From contig JAUIBX010000006.1 of assembly GCA_030427595.1 (NCBI GenBank), forward strand, positions 1 through 43,194: a stretch of 43,194 nucleotides of DNA, given 5' to 3'. The stretch is from Bacteriovoracia bacterium (lineage in GTDB: Bacteria > Bdellovibrionota > Bacteriovoracia > Bacteriovoracales > Bacteriovoracaceae). Position numbers and translations under genes: made by a program. This document shows, piece by piece, positions 1-7,737 of the stretch; positions within the stretch are counted from its first letter, which is position 1, and every line of letters begins with the position of its first letter. The notes beneath the pieces were generated by a model that was not told the DNA's origin, did no database searches, and saw only the letters and a list, made by a program, of their open reading frames with translations.

Positions 1-713
1 ACAGAGCCCTTACTGATGAGTCTCTTAAGCTGAGAGCGCTTCTTTAACTCACCAGAAAGGATCTTCTTTTCGATCTCTTTTTTAAAGACACCTTTTTCTA
101 GGGCACCATATTCAAGAAGAACATACTTTTCGATGTCATAGGTCTTGGCCGCGTCTTTAATCTTCTTGGTAAGCTTAGCAATAAGAAGCGAGCGGTGAAC
201 CTCTGATTTTGAAATCCCAAGAGCTGCGGTGATTTTTCTTTCACTCTCCTTCGTTGCTTTTTGATAATTGAGAATTCCGTCAGCTTTATCAATATAATGA
301 AGCTCCTCACGGGAAGAGTTTTCAGAAAACTGAATCGCCATCAATTCTTGAGGAGTCTTTCCTTCAAGGATAAAACAAGGACAGCTTTCAATCTCATCCA
401 AAGTGCTCATGGCACGGTAACGGCGCTCACCACAGATCAGGGTGTATTTGCCTTTACCATCATGATGAAGAACAAGTGGCTGAATAAGACCATTCACTCT
501 AATATTCTCTGCAAGCTCTTTAATCGAGCCGTCATTGAATTTTGTTCGTACCTGTTCCTTTACAATAATGTCTTTGAGACGAATCTCTTCGAGGCGTGCT
601 CCCTCAAGAAGCTTTTGATCCGCGAACTGGAGGAGATCGCGAGAAAGATTCTTGCTCATATCGAGGGTTTTTCTTTGCTTCTTAGAAACTCTTGCCGAGA
701 ACTTCTTGGCCAT
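1..713 (-). CDS. parB: ParB/Spo0J-family partition protein (partial, C-terminus off window)
   Basis: The reading frame is open on the minus strand from the ATG at 713 to the window edge, so about 237 residues are visible and the end is missing. ParB proteins bind parS sites, spread as a CTP-dependent clamp and work with ParA to segregate replicons. After a basic N-terminus the sequence has the ParB core: a stretch ending in QVRTKF, then GLIQPLVLH, the CGERRYRA box typical of the CTP-binding domain, and later a helix-turn-helix (KITAALGISKSEVHRSL). It lies 60 bp downstream of parA in the same orientation, so the two form a parAB operon. I saw no canonical parS palindrome in the window. Whether this is the main chromosomal pair or belongs to another replicon cannot be told here. 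Confidence 0.93.
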   Translation of the reverse strand, partial: MAKKFSARVSKKQRKTLDMSKNLSRDLLQFADQKLLEGARLEEIRLKDIIVKEQVRTKFNDGSIKELAENIRVNGLIQPLVLHHDGKGKYTLICGERRYRAMSTLDEIESCPCFILEGKTPQELMAIQFSENSSREELHYIDKADGILNYQKATKESERKITAALGISKSEVHRSLLIAKLTKKIKDAAKTYDIEKYVLLEYGALEKGVFKKEIEKKILSGELKKRSQLKRLISKGS

Positions 714-740
714 TTAATACCTTCCTTGGATAAGAAACTT

Positions 741-756
741 AGTTAAGCACTTAACT
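741..756. promoter_or_regulatory. Palindrome between parA and parB
   Basis: AGTTAAG-CA-CTTAACT is a perfect 7-bp inverted repeat in the short gap between the parA stop and the parB start. Another copy of AGTTAAG overlaps the parA stop near 776. It could be an operator or an RNA stem that tunes parB. Function is inferred only from symmetry and position. Confidence 0.35.
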
Positions 757-773
757 GAAAACTTTTGAAACTG

Positions 774-1550
774 TTAGTTAAGTTCCAAAGCCTCCCACAG
801 AGCTTGGTAATCCTTATAACCTTCTGTCTTCTTGTTCATCATGAACACAGGCTTCTTCGTAGAGATAGACTCTTGCATCTGAACGAGGTTGCGTACAGGA
901 GGTGTAATCTGAAAAGACTGAGCAAGCTCTCCTAGTCTTTGTTGTTCGATTTTACGACGCTTATTGACCATTGAAGGAATAATCGCAAACTCAAGATTTG
1001 GGTTTTCGGTCTCACGGATAATTTCAAAGGTATCCATAAGTTCTTCAAGACCATCAATAGAGTAATCTTGAGCTTGAGTAGGAATAAGAATGCGGTCACT
1101 ACCGACAAGGGCCATGATCAACTCATCACCGAGCATAGGTGGCGTATCAATCACGACATAGTCAAAAAGGTCCTCACACTCTTTCAAGCGCATCTTAAGG
1201 AGTCTTTCTTTACGTCCAGCATTTCTACGGATCTCTTGCTCACTAAGAATAAGAAGCTTAGAAAGATTAGCCAAGTGACGAGAGCTTGGGATGATACTGA
1301 TGTTGTGGTGAAACTCTTCCTCTCCTTCTGAGGGAACAACGACTTCATCAATAGCGACATCGCCAATGAGCCATTCAGGAATAAGAGTTCTGTGAATTTG
1401 CACACCAAAGGTGGAACTTAAATTCGCTTGTGAATCGAGGTCGACAACAAGAACCTTGTGACCCTTATTCGCAAGGTGACATACCAACTGGTAGGCGTTC
1501 ATTGTCTTTCCAACGCCACCTTTATTGTTTGCAACGGTGATGACTTCCAT
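774..1550 (-). CDS. parA: ParA/Soj-family partition ATPase
   Basis: A 258-residue ParA-type ATPase that, with ParB, moves replicated origins or plasmids. The N-terminus carries the deviant Walker A box KGGVGKT (residues 10-16) with the signature first lysine. It is followed by VVDLDSQAN (Walker A') and VVIDTPPMLGD (Walker B region). There is no N-terminal helix-turn-helix, so it is the Soj/MinD-like short form. The ATG at 1550 follows a GAGG ribosome binding site. It is the first gene of the parA-parB operon and is divergent from the rhodanese gene, with a 219-bp intergenic region that should hold both promoters. That region contains GTTAC and GTAAC elements but no symmetry I trust as an operator. 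Confidence 0.95.
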   Translation of the reverse strand: MEVITVANNKGGVGKTMNAYQLVCHLANKGHKVLVVDLDSQANLSSTFGVQIHRTLIPEWLIGDVAIDEVVVPSEGEEEFHHNISIIPSSRHLANLSKLLILSEQEIRRNAGRKERLLKMRLKECEDLFDYVVIDTPPMLGDELIMALVGSDRILIPTQAQDYSIDGLEELMDTFEIIRETENPNLEFAIIPSMVNKRRKIEQQRLGELAQSFQITPPVRNLVQMQESISTKKPVFMMNKKTEGYKDYQALWEALELN

Positions 1551-1769
1551 GTAAATCCTCCATCCGCCCCTTCAGTTACCCATCTCATTGTGTAACGGAG
1601 CGCCATCCATAGACCAGACTGCGTTAAGCCTATAAAAATTGTAAAAAAGCTCGAAACGCTTCGTCAAAATTTAAAAACATTAGAGCGCTGTGCGTTACCG
1701 GGCTAGAGAAATTCCTATCTTTTGAAAGTTTTGTTAGTTTAGGCCAATTTCAAAATCAAAGGAGAGACT

Positions 1770-2090
1770 ATGATTGGCAGTATGACTGTACAAGAACTTA
1801 AAGAGAAGCTCGATAAGGGCGAAGAGCTCCTGCTTATCGATTGTCGCGAGCAAAATGAGTGGGATGAGTCCCACATTGAGGCAGCTGAATTTATGCCTCT
1901 TTCAAACTTCGATGAGGAAATGAAAAAGCTCGAAGAAACCAACAAAGAGAAAGTGATTGTATGCCAATGTAGAAGTGGAAGGCGTAGCTTGACTGCTGCG
2001 ATGAAACTTCAAGATGAAGGTTTTGAAACTCTCTTCAACCTTGAAGGTGGCATTCTCGCCTGGTTAGAAGCAGGCTACCCAACCAAGTAG
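1770..2090 (+). CDS. Rhodanese-domain protein (sulfurtransferase)
   Basis: A 106-residue single-domain rhodanese. It has the N-terminal LLIDCREQNEW box (CH2A-like) and a catalytic loop CQCRSGRRS, in which the second cysteine is the expected persulfide carrier (C-x-x-G-x-R). The C-terminal GGILAW motif is also typical. The start at 1770 follows AAAGGAGAG; a second in-frame ATG at 1782 is less well spaced. nadA follows after only 9 bp and a cysteine desulfurase comes next, so a role in moving sulfur for Fe-S assembly of NadA is a reasonable inference. Single-domain rhodaneses also act in detoxification and signalling, so the substrate is not fixed by sequence. Confidence 0.92.
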   Translation: MIGSMTVQELKEKLDKGEELLLIDCREQNEWDESHIEAAEFMPLSNFDEEMKKLEETNKEKVIVCQCRSGRRSLTAAMKLQDEGFETLFNLEGGILAWLEAGYPTK

Positions 2091-2099
2091 TAAAAAGAA

Positions 2100-3212
2100 A
2101 TGATCGATCTCTTTAACCAACAAAATCTTGAAGATCACCTTCCCCCCATTTCAGAGGAAGAGCTTTCTGACGAGGAGGTTCTCAAGCAGGCCTACGCCCT
2201 CCAAGAAGAACTTAAAGACAAAATGCTTGTCCTTGGCCACCACTACCAACAAGATGATGTGATTGGCTTTGCTGATGTTCGCGGGGACTCCTTAAAGCTT
2301 GCTCAAGACGCGGCTAAAATTGATAAACCCTACATTGTCTTTTGTGGGGTTCACTTCATGGCGGAAACCGCAGACATCCTCACACCAGCAGACAAGCAAG
2401 TGATCCTACCCGATCTTCGTGCAGGCTGTTCCATGGCAGATATGGCCAACAGAGCAGAAATTGATAAAGCATGGGCCTACATTAATGGTAGCCTCTCCGG
2501 TGAAAAGGTCGTTCCTGTTACCTATATAAATTGTGCAGCAACCTTGAAATCTTTTGTCGGTGAAAATGGGGGCTCCATTTGTACATCGAGCAATGCCGAG
2601 AAAATCATTGAATGGGCCCTTGAAAAGGGAGACAAACTCCTCTTTTTTCCTGATCAGCATCTCGGACGAAACACTTGTTACAAAATGGGGATCGGTCTCG
2701 ATGAGATGATCACCTACGACCCCAATAAGTTCAACGGAGGGGTGACTCCTGAGCAGATTCAAAAGGCCAAAGTTATTCTCTGGTATGGGTACTGTTCTGT
2801 TCATCAGGGCTTTACTTCTCAGCAAGTTACAAGCCTCAAAAAACAAGACCCTGAAATAAACGTTATTGTTCATCCCGAATGTAGTTTTGATGTGGTTCAA
2901 GCAGCTGACGAAGCCGGTTCAACCTCCTACATCATTAATCGCGTCAAAGAGCTTCCTGCAGGCAGTCGAATTGCCATTGGTACCGAAATCAATCTGGTTA
3001 ATCGCCTGGCCCAAGAATTTCCCGAAAAAAAGATCACATCTCTATCTCCTTACCAATGCTTATGCACGACGATGTACCGTGTAAGGCCGCGTTGGCTACT
3101 TGCCAGTTTTAGAGCAATTAAGGAAGATAAGCCTATCAATGTCATTAAAGTAGATGAACTGACGGCGAAGGGTTCACGCACGGCCCTAGAGACTATGCTC
3201 TCACTATCATAA
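2100..3212 (+). CDS. nadA: Quinolinate synthase NadA
   Basis: A 370-residue quinolinate synthase, which condenses iminoaspartate with dihydroxyacetone phosphate to make quinolinate for de novo NAD synthesis, using a [4Fe-4S] cluster. Family marks visible: VLGHHYQ near residue 45, RAGCSMADM with Cys110, GYCSVHQGF with Cys232, and PYQCLCTTMYRV with Cys320/Cys322. These place three cluster cysteines as expected. The length fits the long form of NadA. It lies between a rhodanese gene (9 bp upstream) and a NifS-like gene (24 bp downstream), so cluster supply and NAD synthesis appear co-transcribed. nadB and nadC are not in the window. Confidence 0.97.
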   Translation: MIDLFNQQNLEDHLPPISEEELSDEEVLKQAYALQEELKDKMLVLGHHYQQDDVIGFADVRGDSLKLAQDAAKIDKPYIVFCGVHFMAETADILTPADKQVILPDLRAGCSMADMANRAEIDKAWAYINGSLSGEKVVPVTYINCAATLKSFVGENGGSICTSSNAEKIIEWALEKGDKLLFFPDQHLGRNTCYKMGIGLDEMITYDPNKFNGGVTPEQIQKAKVILWYGYCSVHQGFTSQQVTSLKKQDPEINVIVHPECSFDVVQAADEAGSTSYIINRVKELPAGSRIAIGTEINLVNRLAQEFPEKKITSLSPYQCLCTTMYRVRPRWLLASFRAIKEDKPINVIKVDELTAKGSRTALETMLSLS

Positions 3213-3236
3213 GCCTGAAGTTTTAGAGGGACGAAA

Positions 3237-4397
3237 ATGATCTACGCTGATTACAATGGCAGCGCCCCGCTCTGTCGTGAAGTTATCGATTATCTCAAAG
3301 AAAGATTGGAAACTGGACCTTACAGTAACCCCAATGCCATTCATCAACTTGGTCAAAAGACTCTGCTTGGAATGGAAAATGCTCGTGCCCTCATCGCTAA
3401 AAAGTTAGGGGCCATCCCCAAACAAATTACTTTCAACTCCGGCTCTACGGAAGGTATCTCCCACGTATTTTTTAGCCTACTTCATCATCAAAGAGAAAAG
3501 TCAGGTAGAGACGTCCTTTTAATCTCTGGCATAGAGCACTCTGCCGTGATCAATTGCGCTCGCTTCTATGAAGAAGACCAAGGGTATGAGGTTCATATTA
3601 TTGGCACCCGCCCCAATGGTCAGTGTGATCTGGAATCACTTAAGGAACTCCTCCAGAAATTTGAAGGTCGTGTGCGCTTAGTTGGAGTCATGGCCGCCAA
3701 TAATGAAACTGGTGTCGTTCAACCTTATAAAGAGATTGGTGAACTTACTCAAAAGTCTGGCGCCTATTTTGTCTGCGATACCACCCAGTATATTGGCAAA
3801 ACCCCTTTTAGCTTTAAAGATTCTAATATTGATTTTGCCTTTGCCTCCGGCCACAAAGTTGGGGCGATGACTGGTGCAGGATTTGTTCTTTCTAAGGACC
3901 CTACTCTCTTAAAAACTTTTGTCATTGGCGGTGGCCAAGAAAAAGGCCTTCGCGGTGGAACTCAAAACTATATTGGTTTTGAAACCATTGCTGTTGCCAT
4001 GGATGTTTTTGAAAAGAAACATGAAAAAATTCTTAAACTTCAGGAAAAGCGAGAAGAGTTTGAAAGAAAGCTCAAAGAAAAGTACCCCGTTGTCATTATG
4101 GGAGATGGTGCCCCTCGCTTAGGTGGAACAACATTTATTTCTTATCCAGGTATTCATGGCCAGGCGGTCCAAATTGAGCTTGAATCCCAAGGGATTTACG
4201 TCACAACTTCTAGTGCCTGTTCTGACAATGAGCCAACAACCTCAAAGGTTCTCAAGGCCATGGGCGTTTCGGATGATGTTGGTCGTGGTGCTGTAAGGAT
4301 TTCCGTGGGGCCTTGCTCTCCAGAAGACTCTTACGACAAATTGTTCATTGCTCTTGAGAAAGCCTATAGTAAACTAGGGAGACTAAGTAGTTACTAA
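3237..4397 (+). CDS. NifS/IscS-type cysteine desulfurase
   Basis: A 386-residue class V PLP aminotransferase of the cysteine desulfurase group. It takes sulfur from L-cysteine to form an enzyme persulfide. Visible features: N-terminal YADYNGSAP, the NSGSTEG loop, Asp181 (CDTTQ), the PLP lysine Lys207 in SGHKVGA, RGGTQN, and the catalytic cysteine Cys328 in the loop SSACSDNE. It is close to the NifS/IscS type rather than SufS. Position directly after nadA recalls the nifS genes linked to nadA in other bacteria, where the desulfurase serves the NadA cluster; that is known for the Bacillus locus and inferred here. A general role in Fe-S or tRNA thiolation cannot be excluded. Confidence 0.93.
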   Translation: MIYADYNGSAPLCREVIDYLKERLETGPYSNPNAIHQLGQKTLLGMENARALIAKKLGAIPKQITFNSGSTEGISHVFFSLLHHQREKSGRDVLLISGIEHSAVINCARFYEEDQGYEVHIIGTRPNGQCDLESLKELLQKFEGRVRLVGVMAANNETGVVQPYKEIGELTQKSGAYFVCDTTQYIGKTPFSFKDSNIDFAFASGHKVGAMTGAGFVLSKDPTLLKTFVIGGGQEKGLRGGTQNYIGFETIAVAMDVFEKKHEKILKLQEKREEFERKLKEKYPVVIMGDGAPRLGGTTFISYPGIHGQAVQIELESQGIYVTTSSACSDNEPTTSKVLKAMGVSDDVGRGAVRISVGPCSPEDSYDKLFIALEKAYSKLGRLSSY

Positions 4398-4412
4398 TTT
4401 ACTAAGGCATTC

Positions 4413-5564
4413 ATGAAATTTTCTCTCCTTATACTGGCAACGCTAGTCTTCGTATCATCTTGTGATGACGCGCAAAAGATAACCCAACTTTACTCTTATC
4501 CAGAGTGGCGCCAAGATCTCTTTATCGGCCAAATGCCAGAGAATAGCTTTTATCTTTTTAATCTAGGAAGTCCATCAAAAGGTCTTCTCCCTACAAAGAT
4601 CCTTAAGGGAGAGAGTCAACCCAAGGCCCTCCCTCACGAAATGCCAGTAGCGGGACAAAAGGTAATCAACCAATACCTTCAAATAATAAGAGAACGTTTT
4701 AAAGACAGTGCTCTTGTCATTAGTCACAGTGACGTCGAGCTTAGTAATCATGACAAAAGCAAAGTCACACTGACCTTAAATGGACTTAAAACTTACAACC
4801 TTAATGGCGTCCTCCTTACTAAAGGTGACTTACCAAGTAAGTCCCCCCAAGAAGCTGGACTACACCATGGACCTGCATGGTTTAACACCAATATTTTAGA
4901 AATTAAAACTGGTGAGCCCACAACACTTTATGAGAGCCAGCCCTTCAAATACTTTGAAAAGCAGAGCACTTACCTATTGGGTATCTCCAGTTACAAAAAG
5001 CTCTCTCCAAAAGAAAGAAACGAAATAACAGGATTTTACTTTCAGGACCCCGTGACAACTGTTTTACGCTACAAGGGCACCTTTGCTAAATCCCCAGATT
5101 CAATCGTCGCCCTCTACTACGATGGAGCTTTAGAATGCACTTCTCAGCTTCCTCAAAAACTCACACCTTTTGAAAAAATGCCAAAGTTCCAAGAGGTTTG
5201 CAAAGAAGGTAGTGAGCTTGAAAATATTTTAAAGAGGCTTCCTCCCGATTCTATTGATTTAGTAGTGACAAATAACGAGTCTCTAACAGGAGCTCTTTTT
5301 AATCGCACTCCTATTATAGGTGCAGGTGGTAGCCCCACCTATTTAAGTAGCGCGCGTATCACAAGAAGCTCTGGTAAAGTTAACCTCAAAGAGTCTCTTC
5401 TCCTTCCCCCTATTAAATTATGTCACAAGATGTTTGCAGGTACTCAGGATTGTACTTTTACCTCTGGAGATGGCGATGTTGATGAAGAACGCTTTGACCT
5501 CATGGAAATAAGTGGTTTTGGTCTTATTCCTGCGCGTTTTCTTGGCCGCGAGATAAAACTTTAG
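4413..5564 (+). CDS. Lipoprotein resembling a catalytically dead 5'-nucleotidase-type metallophosphoesterase
   Basis: A 383-residue protein with a lipoprotein signal: hydrophobic start and lipobox FVSSC with Cys17. The body reads like the order of segments in UshA-type metallophosphoesterases. LNGLKTYNLNGVLLTKGDL sits where these enzymes have the GNHD loop. FNTNILEIKTGEP stands where they have the strand ending in N. GFYFQDPVTTVLR matches the dP-x-x-x-v region. DLVVTNNESLTG followed by RTPIIGAGG sits where GHtH and the following strand would be. The metal-binding Asp, Asn and His residues are all absent from these places. I infer a degenerate, probably non-catalytic relative; the resemblance is by eye and needs a profile search. 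The gene follows nifS by 15 bp and may share its transcript. Confidence 0.6.
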   Translation: MKFSLLILATLVFVSSCDDAQKITQLYSYPEWRQDLFIGQMPENSFYLFNLGSPSKGLLPTKILKGESQPKALPHEMPVAGQKVINQYLQIIRERFKDSALVISHSDVELSNHDKSKVTLTLNGLKTYNLNGVLLTKGDLPSKSPQEAGLHHGPAWFNTNILEIKTGEPTTLYESQPFKYFEKQSTYLLGISSYKKLSPKERNEITGFYFQDPVTTVLRYKGTFAKSPDSIVALYYDGALECTSQLPQKLTPFEKMPKFQEVCKEGSELENILKRLPPDSIDLVVTNNESLTGALFNRTPIIGAGGSPTYLSSARITRSSGKVNLKESLLLPPIKLCHKMFAGTQDCTFTSGDGDVDEERFDLMEISGFGLIPARFLGREIKL

Positions 5565-6337
5565 CGACAAGTTAAGTCACCGTTACTCTGGCACTCTAGC
5601 TCTCGACCAAAAGAGCAATAGACATATTTTTTCATGCCTTCACAATCGACTCTTTGACGATATGTTGTCATGCGAACACAAGCATTTTGACCTCGCTGAC
5701 CACATTTCTCAGCACCACACAAACCAGAAACCTCACCAGGACAATTCAGGCTAAGAAAAGCCGTCCACTGACCTTGGGGGCAACTCTGACAATTACTCTT
5801 TTCCTGTGAGCATCCAATATGGCATATATCTCCTTCGACTAGAGACCTGTTTTTTTCTTCTCGATGGCGAATAGGCCTTACCCCAGGCCAATAAGATTTT
5901 TCTGCAGTTGGAAAGGGAATGAAGAGGGTTAAGACCCTTTCTTTATTGTCGCCATAATTTAGCCTAAGCTTGAAACTAAAGCGCTTGTCCCAGTCGATAT
6001 CAAAGGCTTCAAGCCTTTTAATCCCTTCATATAAAACTTCTCTTTTCTCTTTCTCGGCAAGAGGACATGAGTTTTTCCCTTTTATAAAAAAGAGAACTCC
6101 TGATTGTGGTTTATTCGGTAGTGGAACCTTATAGATAAGACACTTTATGCCGCCTTTTCCCCTGCTTTTAAGAAGGGTTTGATAGCTTCCGACAGGTGAA
6201 CTGAACTTTTTAGACTTTCCTTTTAAAATACTCGGGTGAATGTCTTCAGCTTGTTCAACGAGAACAATATTTTCTGCAGCTAACGAACTCAAGTAGAAAA
6301 GAAGACTCAAAAATATTAAGAAGCTTTTAAAGAACAT
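5561..6337 (-). CDS. Secreted cysteine-rich protein of unknown function
   Basis: A 258-residue protein with an N-terminal signal peptide (MFFKSFLIFLSLLFYLSSLAA, cleavage likely after AA). The last 90 residues are cysteine-rich, with about fifteen cysteines, including CHIGCS and CQSCPQGQW, suggesting a disulfide-bonded periplasmic or surface domain. I recognise no family. It overlaps the end of the upstream gene by 11 bp (6327-6337), so the pair is translationally coupled. It ends in a 4-bp convergent overlap with the plus-strand lipoprotein gene. Confidence 0.8.
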   Translation of the reverse strand: MFFKSFLIFLSLLFYLSSLAAENIVLVEQAEDIHPSILKGKSKKFSSPVGSYQTLLKSRGKGGIKCLIYKVPLPNKPQSGVLFFIKGKNSCPLAEKEKREVLYEGIKRLEAFDIDWDKRFSFKLRLNYGDNKERVLTLFIPFPTAEKSYWPGVRPIRHREEKNRSLVEGDICHIGCSQEKSNCQSCPQGQWTAFLSLNCPGEVSGLCGAEKCGQRGQNACVRMTTYRQRVDCEGMKKYVYCSFGRELECQSNGDLTCR

Positions 6338-7592
6338 TGGACCTCAAAATCTTTTTCATGCATCGAAAACCAACATCATAATGATCCACGCTATTTTCAA
6401 AAAAAGGAGTCGTAAAAAAATTAAAATCTATTCTCCTATGACCGCGGCCAGACCAAAAAACGCGAACACCTGCTTCATGTACGCGAGAGCTCATTGCGTG
6501 ATAGTAGCTACTCGGATGAAGGTTTTTGCGAGGGAATTCTAAGTTAACAACATACTCAGCAGGTCCCCCCAAAAGTTCACTCACTCCTAACCAACCCATA
6601 CCATAGAGAAGATGATCATTGTCATCGCTATTGTGACACTCACTCGCCTTAATTTTTAAACAGGCCTCCTTTTTTTCATAGGGGGCGCCTTTTGCTGCCA
6701 GATGAGCTGGACTCTCTTGTAAACGCAAACCAAAGGGGTGTGGTGGAGTGTTGAAACTCGGTGGGAACGTTAATATATCTGAGAAGGATTTTCTTCCGTG
6801 ATGAAAAGTAATTGCTGCTTTCACTCGTGAGCTTAAGACTTCCTGCCTACGGTCACTACAGAAAGCTTTCATTTCTTCAGGTAAGAGGTCTACGCTCGGA
6901 CTAAAAAGGTCTTTACCTTTCTTTGCTCCATACTTTTCTTTAAGCCCCTCAAGTCTCTTTAAGTCTTCTTTCTTTGCAAGCCAAAGCTTAACATCCAAAT
7001 TTCTTACGAGATGTTTATCAATAAAGTAGCGAATACCACTTGTGTGCCACAGACGCTCTTCCTTCTTGGCCTTATTGTCCGCCCAATAAACTCCTTGGGG
7101 TAATTCAACCTGACGACAAAAACTTGTAAGCTCAAAGCTTTTCTTATCTTCACCAACTTTTATATCAACCTCTAGATTGCTAGCCCCCCTTCTTTTTGAT
7201 TCACCAGCTTTAAATAAAACCTCATAGTTGAAAAATTCAGTCTTGTGCTTAACCGAACTCTTTCTTCCCTCAAAGAAACACCTAAAGAGATAGGGGTGAC
7301 AGGCCTTTAGAGATTTGGGGATTAAAGAATTATCTAGCCCCTGAGTCAAAGAAAGTTCGGAACAAGCCTCAGAGAAATATTCGTCCTGCAAAGAAAAATC
7401 ACCCGACCATACCCGACTAACCCGATCAAGAACCAGTTCCCATACGACACTGGGAACTTTTTCTTGTGAATTCCGGTTGCTCGTCTTGTAATAGAAGACG
7501 GCAAAATAGCTACTCAGCCCACCAAGAGCGAGCAATATAAAGCCTACAATGATTTTTTTCTTACCAGAAAAATCAAACATCTCCATCAGCAT
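6327..7592 (-). CDS. Membrane-anchored protein with a formylglycine-generating-enzyme-like C-terminus
   Basis: A 421-residue protein with a short cytoplasmic start, one membrane segment (about residues 14-34, IIVGFILLALGGLSSYFAVF) and a large outside domain. The C-terminal part resembles the FGE-sulfatase/SUMF1 fold. MGWLGVSELLGGPAEYV stands where that family has its DMxGNVxEWV segment, and the protein nearly ends with YDVGFRCMK, like the usual IGFRCVR. The match is partial, and I do not see the copper-binding cysteine pair of true FGE, so a structural or binding role is more likely than catalysis. The start could also be the ATG at 7586 or 7580. It forms a two-gene operon with the overlapping cysteine-rich protein downstream. 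Confidence 0.7.
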   Translation of the reverse strand: MLMEMFDFSGKKKIIVGFILLALGGLSSYFAVFYYKTSNRNSQEKVPSVVWELVLDRVSRVWSGDFSLQDEYFSEACSELSLTQGLDNSLIPKSLKACHPYLFRCFFEGRKSSVKHKTEFFNYEVLFKAGESKRRGASNLEVDIKVGEDKKSFELTSFCRQVELPQGVYWADNKAKKEERLWHTSGIRYFIDKHLVRNLDVKLWLAKKEDLKRLEGLKEKYGAKKGKDLFSPSVDLLPEEMKAFCSDRRQEVLSSRVKAAITFHHGRKSFSDILTFPPSFNTPPHPFGLRLQESPAHLAAKGAPYEKKEACLKIKASECHNSDDNDHLLYGMGWLGVSELLGGPAEYVVNLEFPRKNLHPSSYYHAMSSRVHEAGVRVFWSGRGHRRIDFNFFTTPFFENSVDHYDVGFRCMKKILRSNVL

Positions 7593-7737
7593 ACTGTATT
7601 GCTCTTCCTCTCACCACTCCCAACTATTGAAATTCACGGGAAATTGACAGCACCAAGTCATAGAGTTCAACTTTCCTAGTCGTGCGAAAAGTCCAAGAAC
7701 ACGATAAAATATTCAAATACTTAGCCAAGGAAAGGCC

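Noticed and set aside
261-746. 161-codon plus-strand frame
   Set aside because: It lies opposite parB, whose protein motifs are clear; a shadow frame.
1561-1769. parS site near parAB
   Set aside because: I looked for the TGTTNCACGTGAAACA-like palindrome and found none; only short GTTAC elements are present.
2406-2900. 164-codon minus-strand frame
   Set aside because: It lies fully inside nadA in antisense and has no family resemblance.
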